64,000 nucleotides of DNA, from NCBI GenBank assembly GCA_050331715.1, contig JBHJGO010000015.1, forward strand, positions 65,373 through 129,372. The letters are read 5' to 3'. The notes under the pieces are model-generated. The model saw nothing but the letters and a program-made list of their open reading frames with translations. It was not told the DNA's origin and made no database searches. The position numbers and the translations under genes are program-made. Shown piece by piece: positions 23,163-32,180 of this stretch (position 1 is its first letter; every line of letters begins with the position of its first letter). The stretch comes from JBHJGO01 sp050331715. GTDB lineage: Bacteria; Cyanobacteriota; Cyanobacteriia; Cyanobacteriales; Microcoleaceae.

Positions 23163-25048
23163 AACCTATGATGGAAGCCCTTCTTACCGATTTTTCTCCA
23201 GCCTGGATTTCTTTCCGAGCGGCTATCCTTGCAACAGCCATTACCTTTTTTTTGGGAATTATTGCTGCTCAGTTTATGTTGAACTATCGAGGAAAAACTC
23301 AGGGATTAATCGATGCAATTTTCACTGCACCTCTGGTCTTACCGCCCACCGTTGTTGGATTTTTGCTTTTGGTTTTATTTGGTCGGCATGGCTTTCTCGG
23401 AAAATTTTTAGGATTCTTCAATCACTCGGTTATTTTTACCTGGTATGCCACCGTGATTGCTGCGACAGTTGTAGCTTTTCCCTTAATGTACAAGACGGCA
23501 TTAGGAGCCTTTAAACAAATAGATCAGACGGTTTTATCTGCGGCAAGAACCCTAGGAGCATCGGAGTGGGTGATTTTTCGGCGAATTTTGTTACCACTGG
23601 CAAAACCAGGACTAATTGCTGGAACCCTATTGGCCTTTGCCCGTTCCTTGGGAGAGTTTGGTGCAACCTTAATGTTGGCAGGTAATATTCCCGGTCAAAC
23701 CCAAACCATTCCGATTGCTATTTTCTCCGCCGCAGAAGCAGGCCACATGCAGGAAGCTCTGGCCTGGGTTCTGCTAATTTTAGTGATTTCGTTTGGAATC
23801 ATCACAGCCGTCAACTTCTGGTCAAGACAAGCCAACTCAAACCACAAACTCAAGTTAAAGAAACAACCTCCTGCAAGAAAATCTGCCCGTCAGCAACTCT
23901 CAAATTTCGATGTTCGACCGGGTAGTCCTCCCATTCAATACCTGGACAAGCAGCCCCACATTCGATTGATCGTTGATATTCAGAAGCAACTCCCAGAGTT
24001 CTCTCTTAATGTTTCCTTCCGTACCAATGGCAAACCCTTGGGATTCCTGGGCGCATCGGGAGCTGGAAAAAGTTTTATTCTCCGTTGCATTGCGGGTTTA
24101 GAAACTCCTGACCGAGGCCGAATCACTCTAAATGGTCGAACCCTGTATGATTCTGAGCGGGGAATTAATCTACCCAGTTGTGGTCGCAAAATCGGCTACC
24201 TGTTCCAGAACTATGCTCTATTTCCCCATCTAACTGTTGCTGAGAAAATTGCCTTTGGTCTTCCCTCTAGAGCATCTAGGCTCCTGCGCATGCAACGAGT
24301 AGAACAGCATCTAACTTCTGTAGACTTGGCCGGTTTTGGACACCGATATCCTCGCGAATTGTCTGGAGGTCAACAGCAACGGGTCGCACTTGCACGAGCT
24401 TTAGCCAGTGAGCCAGAAGTTTTATTACTCGATGAACCCTTCTCTGCATTGGATACCTATTTGCGCGATCGCATGGAAAAGTTACTCCGGGCAATGCTAG
24501 AAGATTACTCAGGCGTGACATTATTTGTAACCCACAATTTGGAGGAGGCTTACCGAGTTTGTCACAATTTGTTAGTGATTGATACAGGGGAGATTATTGC
24601 CCAGGGAGCCAAACATGAAATTTTTGAACACCCCAATTATTTCCGCGTCGCTCAACTGACTGGATGTAAGAATTTCTCAGCGGCAGTTCCGGTAGGACAC
24701 AATCAGATTCGAGCTTTGGATTGGGGATGCATTCTCGAAACCATTGAACCTGTACCAGAAGGGCTGGCTCAAGTTGGAATTCGTGCCCATCAAATTAGTT
24801 TTTCTCCTCCAGATACCTATTTGCAAATGCCAGAATCTTTGAATACTTTTCCGTGCTGGTTAGTGACAACGAGTGAAACTCAGCATCGAATGACATTGTA
24901 CCTGAAGCTGAATAGTTCCCCAAACAGCCCATCAGATTATCACCTTCAAGCAGAAGTGTTTAAAGAGAAGTGGAATATTATGAAGGACTTGCCATTTCCC
25001 TGGCAAGTCCAGTTGAAACCCATACAATTATTACTTTTGAAAAAATAG
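23159..25048 (+). CDS. modBC: Fused molybdate transporter permease-ATPase ModB-ModC
   Basis: A 629-residue fusion. Residues about 1-225 are the ModB permease, with five or so membrane helices and the EAA loop (ARTLGASEWVIFRRILLP). A linker of about 40 basic residues leads to the ModC ATPase (about 270-480): Walker A GASGAGKS at 298-305, signature LSGGQQQRVALARAL, Walker B VLLLDEPFSALD, and switch VTHNLEE. A C-terminal molybdate/TOBE-like part follows. Fused modBC genes are known in cyanobacterial nif clusters. Starts with GTG in an overlapping GTGA with modA. Confidence 0.94.
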   Translation: MKPMMEALLTDFSPAWISFRAAILATAITFFLGIIAAQFMLNYRGKTQGLIDAIFTAPLVLPPTVVGFLLLVLFGRHGFLGKFLGFFNHSVIFTWYATVIAATVVAFPLMYKTALGAFKQIDQTVLSAARTLGASEWVIFRRILLPLAKPGLIAGTLLAFARSLGEFGATLMLAGNIPGQTQTIPIAIFSAAEAGHMQEALAWVLLILVISFGIITAVNFWSRQANSNHKLKLKKQPPARKSARQQLSNFDVRPGSPPIQYLDKQPHIRLIVDIQKQLPEFSLNVSFRTNGKPLGFLGASGAGKSFILRCIAGLETPDRGRITLNGRTLYDSERGINLPSCGRKIGYLFQNYALFPHLTVAEKIAFGLPSRASRLLRMQRVEQHLTSVDLAGFGHRYPRELSGGQQQRVALARALASEPEVLLLDEPFSALDTYLRDRMEKLLRAMLEDYSGVTLFVTHNLEEAYRVCHNLLVIDTGEIIAQGAKHEIFEHPNYFRVAQLTGCKNFSAAVPVGHNQIRALDWGCILETIEPVPEGLAQVGIRAHQISFSPPDTYLQMPESLNTFPCWLVTTSETQHRMTLYLKLNSSPNSPSDYHLQAEVFKEKWNIMKDLPFPWQVQLKPIQLLLLKK

Positions 25049-25250
25049 GACGAGTTGCGAGTATAAGCTTACAAATTTGTGATTTATCACCTGAAAATGT
25101 TAAGTTAATTGACATTCAATAAATAAAAAATAAATGCTCAATACGAACATTCTACACAAGAAAAATTATGTTATTAATAGTTTATAGCTCAGAATTATTA
25201 AGACATGGATTAGGTCGGGTTTAATTCTTGAAATTACAGGAGTCAAAACG

Positions 25251-25778
25251 ATGGCAAAGATCGGGATTTTTTACGGTAGTACATCAGATCTCACAGAAGA
25301 AATTGCAGAAAAAATACACGAAGCAATCGGTGAAGACATCTGTGATTTATATAGCATGGAAGAAGATTTTGATGGGATTGAAGATCTTCTAAAGTATGAA
25401 TATTTACTTCTCGGTTGCTCAACCTGGGGAGCAGGCGAAGTCCAGAATGATTGGCGCGATCCCCTATTTGATATGGAAGTTGAGAAAACAGACTTTTCTA
25501 GAAAAACCATTGCTGTTTTTGGTTCAGGGGATTGCCAGGGTCATGGCAAGCACTTTGTTGGGGCATTGGGAATCATGCATGATGTCTTCAAGTCCCTGGG
25601 GGCTAATTTAGTAGGAGCTGTTTCTACAGAAGGCTATTCCTTTGAGCAGTCAACTGCGATTCGGGATGGCAAGTTTGTTGGACTCCCTCTAGACGAGGTA
25701 AATGAGAGCGAGAAAACTGATCAGCGAATCGAAGATTGGCTAGAGTTACTGAAGTCTAATTTCCCAATTGAGTCATAA
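25251..25778 (+). CDS. Long-chain flavodoxin (nitrogenase-type candidate)
   Basis: A 175-residue FMN electron carrier. The FMN phosphate loop is GSTSDLTEEIAEKI, the isoalloxazine loops are STWGAGEVQNDW and GSGDCQGHGKHF. The long-chain insertion (about 120-140) is present. The loop reads STSDLT rather than the usual TTGxT. Its place behind modBC suggests a nif electron donor like NifF; it may equally be the iron-stress flavodoxin IsiB. A TACAGGAGTCAAAACG leader precedes the ATG. Confidence 0.9.
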   Translation: MAKIGIFYGSTSDLTEEIAEKIHEAIGEDICDLYSMEEDFDGIEDLLKYEYLLLGCSTWGAGEVQNDWRDPLFDMEVEKTDFSRKTIAVFGSGDCQGHGKHFVGALGIMHDVFKSLGANLVGAVSTEGYSFEQSTAIRDGKFVGLPLDEVNESEKTDQRIEDWLELLKSNFPIES

Positions 25779-25810
25779 GTAAGGAATTTGCAGGTATTTG
25801 AAGTAGAGAT

Positions 25811-26227
25811 ATGATGCAGAATATGCGTTTAATTCTTTATCATAAGCAGCCAACTAGTGCCCGTATTTTGTTCTGTCGACGGCAGGGTACAATTTGTCAT
25901 TTTGATGGCTTGCCGACAGACGCTAAGGTTATTACTAATAATAGTGGTGAGAGTCAATTGGTACCGGAATCTTTAACCATTGAGGTCGAACAACAGCTTC
26001 AGTTGAGTCAGGGAAGCTTGGAACTAGAGAGAGATTTTCAAGCGGTTGTCAAGAAAGATACAGAAACTATTAATGTTTATTTAGCTCAATTCACCCAAAT
26101 AGATGCTCCCCACGAGCAAGTTGCTGAGATGGAAGGAAAGCTGATTTCCATTACTGAAGCTCGGGCTCTTTCTGACTTAGAACTAAGACTTTTAGGTTTA
26201 GCCTATACGTTTCTAATGGATGGTTGA
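25811..26227 (+). CDS. Unknown 138-aa protein at the end of the nif region
   Basis: No family is recognised. The N-terminus RLILYHKQPTSARILFCRR and the C-terminal pattern FTQIDAPHEQ, KLISITEAR and LRLLGLAYTFLMDG suggest a small alpha/beta domain. The closing motif loosely recalls the tails of Nudix-like proteins, but no Nudix box is present. It follows the flavodoxin gene by 32 bp and is probably co-transcribed. It is the last gene before a mobile-element scar. Confidence 0.65.
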   Translation: MMQNMRLILYHKQPTSARILFCRRQGTICHFDGLPTDAKVITNNSGESQLVPESLTIEVEQQLQLSQGSLELERDFQAVVKKDTETINVYLAQFTQIDAPHEQVAEMEGKLISITEARALSDLELRLLGLAYTFLMDG

Positions 26228-26239
26228 GTAAGTAAATCA

Positions 26240-26354
26240 CTATAGCAATCACAAATGATTTGTGAAAAGGGGGTGAAGGGGGCGTTACCCCCTTCTTGGC
26301 AAGTCCCCAAACCCCTATATAGTGCTTTTCATGATTGATTCAGGATTGCTATAG
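26240..26354. mobile_element. MITE-like element with perfect 11-bp terminal inverted repeats
   Basis: CTATAGCAATC at 26240-26250 and its reverse complement GATTGCTATAG at 26344-26354 bound a 115-bp segment. Inside lie a GGGGGTGAAGGGGGCGTTAC run facing CCCCC, and CTATATAGTGCTTTTCATG. The outer TA dinucleotides could be a target duplication, as in IS630/Tc1-type elements. There is no room for a transposase, so it is non-autonomous. It marks the right boundary of the nif region. Confidence 0.72.
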
Positions 26355-26470
26355 GATGTATTGTCAGCGGTGGTAGGATTGGAGTCATCAAGTATGAAGT
26401 CAATCAAATGCTGCCAACAGTCAAAGAGCAAATATTTGGTAAGAGCCTGAATATCTTGGAAGCAGCCCTG
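26293..26470 (-). other. Possible coding remnant overlapping the MITE end
   Basis: On the minus strand a frame reads FQDIQALTKYLLFDCWQHL, then IDFILDDSNP and a tail inside the MITE ending at a TAG. The composition looks protein-like (an amphipathic helix with Trp/Cys/Phe) and no start codon is available. It may be the 3' end of a lost transposase or other gene. No family is recognised. Confidence 0.25.
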
Positions 26471-26511
26471 GCGAGTCCCGCGTTAATTCACGCAACGATT
26501 CAGGCTCTACT

Positions 26512-27771
26512 TTAGAGAGGATCGAGAGATAAGCTTCCGGTTTCAGAAAAGCCCAGGCTGCTAGCTTCACCAAAGCGCCAATATTGTTGATACTGGGTGA
26601 GGTAATTCTGACCCACAATCCCTTCGACCCCAAGCAGGTCGAAAATCTCATTGTCCAGCACCACTGCATCCAGATCTCGCTGTTCCCAGCTCTGGAGACG
26701 AACGGAGCCTAGCTGAGTCTTTTGACCCAGTTCAACGCCACAAAACCCACGAACATCGACTGATTCGGTAGCATTGGTTGGAATTGATAGCTGCTCAGTC
26801 AAGCGCTGGGAAACGACCATCAGATCTGCCCCTGTATCCAGCAGAAATGAAAATGGCCCCTGACCATTGATGTAAACCTGGGTTGTCATTACTCCTAATT
26901 TGCACTGTAGGGGAATTGCATCTTCCACAGGAGTAGAGGAAGTCAGTAGCTGTAGGGTTAAGGCTTTGGGATCAACCACCACGTCAAATCCCTTAAGAAA
27001 GTCCATCCCCAAAACACCCGTCAGCCCACCAGGAATCGAGTTCTGAGATAATCCCATGCCCATCATGCCTTCCACCACAGCGGCATTGACCTGCACGGGG
27101 GGCAACCGATGTAGAGAGGCCGTCACGCTTGAGCAATCATCCCCCACCACAAAATAGGAAAGCAATTCGCTAGGGATCTGAATGCCGAGCAACCCCAAGG
27201 GCTGAATAATCTGCTGAGACAGAATCGAATTAGAGGCTCCTGTGTCCAGAAGAAACCGTTGGGATTGTCCTGCAATTTCTACGGGAACCGTAAAGATCTG
27301 GCCATCGGGTAGCTTTTCAAGGGAAACAGTGGCCTGACCTCGGCTAGTGGTTTGTGGCACAGATGCCCCCGTAACAGCCAGTAAAGCCGTCATGCGATCG
27401 CTAGCATCCGGTCGAACGTTACCTGTCTCATCCAGCAAGATCACCTGAATCGTGCATCGCATCGAAACAGCCTGTAGTTCTGTCGGCGAATCAGATTCTC
27501 GTTCTGTAATTGCCCGTGACAAGCATTGGGAAAGCTCCTGCACCAATTGCTGGCCCAATTCTCGCCGTTCATCCGGTTGGGCCTGCACCAGATCAACCGA
27601 CCGTAGGGTGTCATTAGCGAAACGTAACGCACTGTCATCAACGTCTCGATCTTCAATACTTGACTCTAAAACATCTGATCCTAAAAAGGACTCTGGGAAA
27701 ACGCTGGAGGTCAATCCTCCCCAAAGGGCAACGCAGGTCAACCCTGATAGAAAAGCTCGAAATAACTTCAT
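26512..27771 (-). CDS. Retropepsin-like aspartic protease, secreted
   Basis: A 419-residue protein with a signal peptide (KLFRAFLSGLTCVALWGG). It has two aspartic-protease motifs, FLLDTGASNSIL (about residue 175) and FLLDTGADLMVV (about 312), each followed by hydrophobic strands ending in GMDFL and GQNYL. Two DTG lobes in one chain mean a complete pepsin-like active site could form within a monomer. It probably cleaves peptides in the periplasm or outside the cell. Residues near 45-58 (DDSALRFANDTLRS) are encoded by a dispersed DNA repeat inserted between the signal peptide and the body. Confidence 0.8.
   Translation of the reverse strand: MKLFRAFLSGLTCVALWGGLTSSVFPESFLGSDVLESSIEDRDVDDSALRFANDTLRSVDLVQAQPDERRELGQQLVQELSQCLSRAITERESDSPTELQAVSMRCTIQVILLDETGNVRPDASDRMTALLAVTGASVPQTTSRGQATVSLEKLPDGQIFTVPVEIAGQSQRFLLDTGASNSILSQQIIQPLGLLGIQIPSELLSYFVVGDDCSSVTASLHRLPPVQVNAAVVEGMMGMGLSQNSIPGGLTGVLGMDFLKGFDVVVDPKALTLQLLTSSTPVEDAIPLQCKLGVMTTQVYINGQGPFSFLLDTGADLMVVSQRLTEQLSIPTNATESVDVRGFCGVELGQKTQLGSVRLQSWEQRDLDAVVLDNEIFDLLGVEGIVGQNYLTQYQQYWRFGEASSLGFSETGSLSLDPL
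27602..27632. repeat. Dispersed GTGCGTTA/TAACGCAC repeat copy inside a coding region
   Basis: TAGGGTGTCATTAGCGAAAC followed by GTAACGCAC, the same element as at 4807, 17738 and 17805, here within the protease gene. It keeps the protease frame open. Confidence 0.75.
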
Positions 27772-27975
27772 GATTAATTAAGGAATGAGTCCGGCCAACC
27801 ACCTTGCTGGATGCCCTTCTAACCGATACGATCTTAGCTGACTATTCTTTTGCTATTAAAGTTCAGTTTATATTCCCTGATGGATCTGTTTTTGATCTGG
27901 GGAACCCTATTGCTCGTGGGATTCAACTCTGTGGATCTTTGAAAACTTACCACTATAAAAATCGCGAGAATTCCT

Positions 27976-28920
27976 ATGTCAGATCTAGCTACGCCCTCTC
28001 CCAAGATTGCCGTTGTTATCTGTACCCATAACCGGGATCAGTACCTTGGAGCTGCCATCGATAGCGTTCTTCATCAGAACTTCGAGGATTACGAAGTGGT
28101 TGTGATTGACAATGCTTCCACTGACAACACTCGTGCCGTAGTAGAGGAACGTCTGCCCAATTGCCCTAAACTCCGCTATGTCCATGAACCCAAACTGGGA
28201 TTGAATGTCGCCCGGAATCGAGGGGCTCAGGAGACAAATAGTCCGATCATCGCTTACTTTGACGATGATGCCATGGCTCCACCAGAATGGCTCGATGCCA
28301 TCTGCCAGGCCTTTCAGAAGAATGAAAAGCTAGGGGTTGCTGGTGGGAAAGTTCATCTGATCTGGCCAGAGGGCTACACGCGCCCGGATTGGCTCTCTGA
28401 CAATTTAGCCGGGAACCTAGGGGCTTACGATCTCGGTGAACAGGAGCAAAATATTGATAATCCCAACTTCACACCCCGTGGACTCAACTATTGTATTCGT
28501 CGGGCTGCACTAGAAGATGTTGGGGGATTTGCTCTGAATCTGGATCGCGTCGGCAAGAACCTGTTATCCAACGGGGAACTATTCATGACTGAGCTGGTGT
28601 TGAAAAAAGGTTGGCAGGTTGCCTACTTACCGGATGCAGAGGTGGGCCATCGAGTTTCTGAGGAACGTTTGCAGCAGGGCTGGTATGTTCGTCGAGGATG
28701 GTGGCAGGGAATCAGTGAATGCTATCGTGAGCAACTTGCCGGTCAAGCGGGCTGGGGTCAACTTCCCCGAGCGGGCGAGCGAATTGTTAGAGGATTCTAC
28801 AAATCTCTGAAACACTGGCATGACCCCGCGATGCGGTTTGATAATTTCGTCTATGCCTATGGCCAGTTTGGCTATTTGAAGGCAGCCGTCACAGGCATTA
28901 TTCAGGGAAAACACCAGTAG
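27976..28920 (+). CDS. Family 2 glycosyltransferase (exopolysaccharide; HpsE-like)
   Basis: A 314-residue GT-A glycosyltransferase. IAVVICTHNRDQYLGAAIDS is the nucleotide-sugar site, AYFDDDAMAPPEW carries the DxD motif, and a GGFALNLDRVG region with ELVLKKGW follows. There is no membrane helix, so it acts at the cytoplasmic side. It is followed by a second GT2 and a hexapeptide acetyltransferase, a typical exopolysaccharide trio. Similarity in order to the hormogonium polysaccharide (hps) genes of filamentous cyanobacteria suggests HpsE, but this is from memory of the family, not proof. Confidence 0.85.
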   Translation: MSDLATPSPKIAVVICTHNRDQYLGAAIDSVLHQNFEDYEVVVIDNASTDNTRAVVEERLPNCPKLRYVHEPKLGLNVARNRGAQETNSPIIAYFDDDAMAPPEWLDAICQAFQKNEKLGVAGGKVHLIWPEGYTRPDWLSDNLAGNLGAYDLGEQEQNIDNPNFTPRGLNYCIRRAALEDVGGFALNLDRVGKNLLSNGELFMTELVLKKGWQVAYLPDAEVGHRVSEERLQQGWYVRRGWWQGISECYREQLAGQAGWGQLPRAGERIVRGFYKSLKHWHDPAMRFDNFVYAYGQFGYLKAAVTGIIQGKHQ

Positions 28921-29052
28921 CCACTACACAGAATGCAGCTTAGAATGAGCGGTATTGATACTGTTATTGATAAGTTGCAAGCCCACGCATTGTGGCCCGT
29001 AAACCCTGGCCCATAAACTCCGACCTGACAGATAGTGATAAGTGAAAATACT

Positions 29053-30012
29053 ATGACTTCAAACGCCGCCAAGATCCCAGTTTCAGTTTTAATTCCTGCC
29101 AAGAATGAGGAGGAAAACCTACCCGCTTGCCTGACCAGCGTTGCCAGAGCAGATGAAGTGTTTGTTGTAGACTCCCAGAGCGAAGATCGCAGCATTGAGA
29201 TTGCCGAGAGCTTTGGAGCCAATGTGGTACAGTTTCACTTCAATGGCGCATGGCCCAAGAAGAAGAACTGGTCGCTGGAGAACCTATCCTTCCGCAATGA
29301 TTGGGTACTGATCGTGGACTGCGATGAACGGATTACCCCCGAACTCTGGGATGAAATTGCCATCGCCATTCAAAACCCTGAATACTCAGGATATTACCTC
29401 AATCGTCGAGTCTTTTTCCTAGGGAAATGGATTCGCCACGGTGGCAAGTACCCCGATTGGAACCTGAGATTGTTCAAGCACAGTCAGGGACGCTACGAAA
29501 ATCTAAAAACAGAAGGCGTACGGAATACGGGAGACAATGAAGTTCACGAACACGTCGTCATGTCTGGGCCGGAGAAAGTTGGCTATCTCCAGCAGGATAT
29601 GCTGCACGAGGATTTCCGCGACATGTTCCACTGGATTGCCCGTCACAACCGTTATTCCAACTGGGAAGCCAAGGTTTACTACAATCTATTAACAGGTCAG
29701 GATGAAAGCGAAACCATTGGTGCGAGCTTGTTTGGAGATGCTGTCAAACGGAAGCGATTCCTGAAAAAGGTTTGGGTGCGACTGCCGTTCAAGCCAATGT
29801 TACGATTTATTCTGTTCTACTTCATTCAGCTTGGATTCCTGGATGGCAAAGCAGGGTATATCTATGGTCGCTTGCTAAGCCAGTACGAATACCAAATCGG
29901 TGTGAAGTTGTATGAGCTGCAAGCCTTTGGCGGTAAATTGAATGTCAATGCAACCCAGGCAACTCCTCAACCTGCTGAAACAGAAGACCGGGAGACGGTT
30001 GCGAGTCGTTAA
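29053..30012 (+). CDS. Family 2 glycosyltransferase (LPS core-type)
   Basis: About 319 residues from the ATG at 29053 (a GTG at 29035 would add six). PVSVLIPAKNEEENLPACL is the donor site, LIVDCDERITPELW the DxD region, and a C-terminal hydrophobic stretch (PMLRFILFYFIQLGFL) suits membrane association, as in the KdtX/WaaE-like group. It stands between the first GT2 and the acetyltransferase. Confidence 0.85.
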   Translation: MTSNAAKIPVSVLIPAKNEEENLPACLTSVARADEVFVVDSQSEDRSIEIAESFGANVVQFHFNGAWPKKKNWSLENLSFRNDWVLIVDCDERITPELWDEIAIAIQNPEYSGYYLNRRVFFLGKWIRHGGKYPDWNLRLFKHSQGRYENLKTEGVRNTGDNEVHEHVVMSGPEKVGYLQQDMLHEDFRDMFHWIARHNRYSNWEAKVYYNLLTGQDESETIGASLFGDAVKRKRFLKKVWVRLPFKPMLRFILFYFIQLGFLDGKAGYIYGRLLSQYEYQIGVKLYELQAFGGKLNVNATQATPQPAETEDRETVASR

Positions 30013-30048
30013 GGCTATCCATGAATCCCTAATCCCTCACTATCAACG

Positions 30049-30615
30049 ATGACAAATTCTTGGGTTGATCTGAGCCAATATGACCAGTCCTGGTTTGATC
30101 GGGGGCGACCAGGCTGGTTTGTTTTGCTCTGGTGGTTGGTTCAGGCGGTGACTTTTCCGCTCACGCTGCACTCCGCCAGCGGTATTCGCTGCTGGATTCT
30201 CCGACGATTTGGTGCAGAGATTGGCCAGAACGTTCTAATTCGTCCCACTGCCCGATTTACCTATCCCTGGAAGGTATCAATTGGAGACTACAGTTGGGTG
30301 GGGGATGATGTGGTGTTCTACAGCCTGGATCAAATCAATATTGGTCAGCACTGCGTCATTTCTCAAAAAACTTACCTGTGTACCGGCAGCCACGATATTA
30401 AAGACCCGGCCTTCGGCTTGAAAACAGCACCAATCACTGTGAAAGACGGAGCCTGGGTCGCGGCGGATTGTTTTGTGGGGCCAGGGGTTGAAATTGGGGC
30501 CAACGCAGTTATTGGGGCGAGAAGCAGTGTTTTCTCTAATATGCCTGAGGGGTGGGTTTGTCTTGGAACACCCTGCGCTCCTCGCTCGGTTCGTCAGATG
30601 AAAGCACAAGCATAA
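30049..30615 (+). CDS. WcaF-like hexapeptide-repeat acetyltransferase
   Basis: A 188-residue left-handed beta-helix acyltransferase of the WcaF type. Hexapeptide turns run from IGQNVLIRPTARFTYPW through IGDYSWVGDDVVFYSLD to VGPGVEIGANAVIGARSSVF (each given in part). It should acetylate a sugar of the polymer made by the two upstream glycosyltransferases. It starts 36 bp after the previous stop. HpsU of hps clusters is an alternative name. Confidence 0.87.
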   Translation: MTNSWVDLSQYDQSWFDRGRPGWFVLLWWLVQAVTFPLTLHSASGIRCWILRRFGAEIGQNVLIRPTARFTYPWKVSIGDYSWVGDDVVFYSLDQINIGQHCVISQKTYLCTGSHDIKDPAFGLKTAPITVKDGAWVAADCFVGPGVEIGANAVIGARSSVFSNMPEGWVCLGTPCAPRSVRQMKAQA

Positions 30616-31098
30616 TCTCCGAGCTTAAGGACGTTGGAAACACCCTGGCAGGTTAAAAATTTTACTACGGCGTTTTGCACGCTGATGAAGTACAGGAGTC
30701 AGATCTAGAAAATAAGATAGCTCGTCCCATTTATCGCAGTGAATTCTTCTGGAATGAGTGGGATTTAAAGATTTTTTCTACGGGAAAATACGGAATCAAT
30801 TGAGTCAAAAACTTGAACCTTTGATTAGGGGTTCTATCCGGATTTGATCATGATTAGATAGAAATCTGAATACAGCATCCGCTGTACAACCGACAGCTAA
30901 AACCCCAATATAGAGTGCTTTGACAAATATCTTTGCTAAACTTAGGGAATCACGAGTTGATTTGTTGTTTGTCAACCGAACTCTCACTAAATATCTAAGC
31001 TCGTATAGCAAAATATACTATGCATCTACATCTGGGAGTTATAGCTGTTGAGCTGGACGAACGGGTCTATCCTGCCTGCTTAAACCTCCATCTGAACA
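30616..31098. other. Gene-free spacer
   Basis: No convincing gene. The strongest ORF (30805-31011, minus) has no family features or ribosome binding site. The stretch is AT-rich and likely holds the promoter of the following gene. Confidence 0.4.
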
Positions 31099-32109
31099 AT
31101 GCTAGTGAAAATTAAACTTGACGGGGTAGCTAGCATGGACGCTGAGCAAATTTTTCAACTTATTGATGATATACTTCCCTTTGAAGTTTGCTTACATTAC
31201 CAAGTCCTACCCATAGCCCTCAATCAAACATCTGTTGCCCTCGGCATGGTTGATCCATCCGATCAACTGGCTCTAGATTACATCCAAAAAATCCTAGACT
31301 ATCGCAACTGCTCGATCACTGCTCAACCCCTCTCTGCTGAGCAACACCACGAAATTCTGTCCACTTACCTGCGGTTTGTCCAACAAAATCGCTCAGGCAA
31401 AACCCAGAAATCGCAGTCTACGGCCTCAACTGTTAGTCCATCCACCAGTGAGACGCAGAAAAAATCATCACCTGTCAGGACAACGAATTCATCGCGAATT
31501 CCAGCCTTGAAACTGCGGGCTAGGCACTTGACCCGTCCAGTTGAAGTTCTCAACACTCTATCTCCGGAAGAATTGATTCATGAATTGCTGGCACGGGCAG
31601 TATTGGGAGGAATTGGGCGGCTGTATTTTGAGCGTCAAGAGTTCAGTGGCCGGATTCTCTGGAGCCAGGATGGTGTCTTGCAAGCGATTCTAGAAGACTT
31701 ACCAGCAGATCAATTCAAGTGGCTCCTGAGTGAACTTAAGCGTCTCTTGAGAATTGCTCTGGCCCCTGTGGACAAGCCAAAACAGATCGAACTAGAACGT
31801 ACTCATCGCGAGGAATACCTGCTGCTGCGTTTGCGTTTGGTACCTGGAGAATATGGTGAGGAGGCCAACTTACAGTTTCTCAGAGGAGCGGCCTTGAAGT
31901 TCTACCAACAGCAACAACTCTCAGCTTTGAGCAAAGATGCCTTGAAATTGGCGCAACAGCTTCAGGACAAGCTCACCGATATCAATGAGCGGGTCGCTCT
32001 GGCTCCAATGCCCTCTGAAAATCTGCCCCTGCTGAATCAACTCCTGGCAAGCCTGACGGAACAGGCGGAATTGCTCACACAGAAAAACTCAGAATCGGAA
32101 GAAGAATGA
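31099..32109 (+). CDS. Protein with a type II/IV secretion ATPase N-domain-like region
   Basis: A 336-residue soluble protein. Its first 90 residues (FEVCLHYQVLPIALNQTSVALGMVDPSDQLALDYI in parts) follow the MshEN/GspE N-domain pattern seen in PilB-type ATPases. The middle region (LIHELLARAVLGGIGRLYFER, GRILWSQDGVLQAIL) resembles the second N-domain of such ATPases. No Walker motifs follow, so it is not an ATPase. It may be a regulator or partner of pili or polysaccharide export. An ATG at 31135 is an alternative start. Confidence 0.62.
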   Translation: MLVKIKLDGVASMDAEQIFQLIDDILPFEVCLHYQVLPIALNQTSVALGMVDPSDQLALDYIQKILDYRNCSITAQPLSAEQHHEILSTYLRFVQQNRSGKTQKSQSTASTVSPSTSETQKKSSPVRTTNSSRIPALKLRARHLTRPVEVLNTLSPEELIHELLARAVLGGIGRLYFERQEFSGRILWSQDGVLQAILEDLPADQFKWLLSELKRLLRIALAPVDKPKQIELERTHREEYLLLRLRLVPGEYGEEANLQFLRGAALKFYQQQQLSALSKDALKLAQQLQDKLTDINERVALAPMPSENLPLLNQLLASLTEQAELLTQKNSESEEE

Positions 32110-32117
32110 AAAATAAA

Positions 32118-32144
32118 ATGGTGGGCAGCAATGCTGTCCACCAT
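32118..32144. terminator. Hairpin between convergent genes
   Basis: ATGGTGGGCAGC-AAT-GCTGTCCACCAT is a 12-bp stem with one G-U pair between the 336-aa gene and petH. It could stop transcription from both sides, though T-runs are weak. Confidence 0.6.
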
Positions 32145-32180
32145 CCTTAAACTGATTATGCTTCCAGCGCGAAGCCAGAA

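Noticed and set aside
27804..28031. A 75-aa ORF upstream of the first glycosyltransferase
   Set aside because: It overlaps the true glycosyltransferase start in another frame and shows no family features.
30805..31011. A 68-aa minus-strand ORF in the 30.6-31.1 kb spacer
   Set aside because: No ribosome binding site, no conserved pattern, and composition like intergenic DNA.
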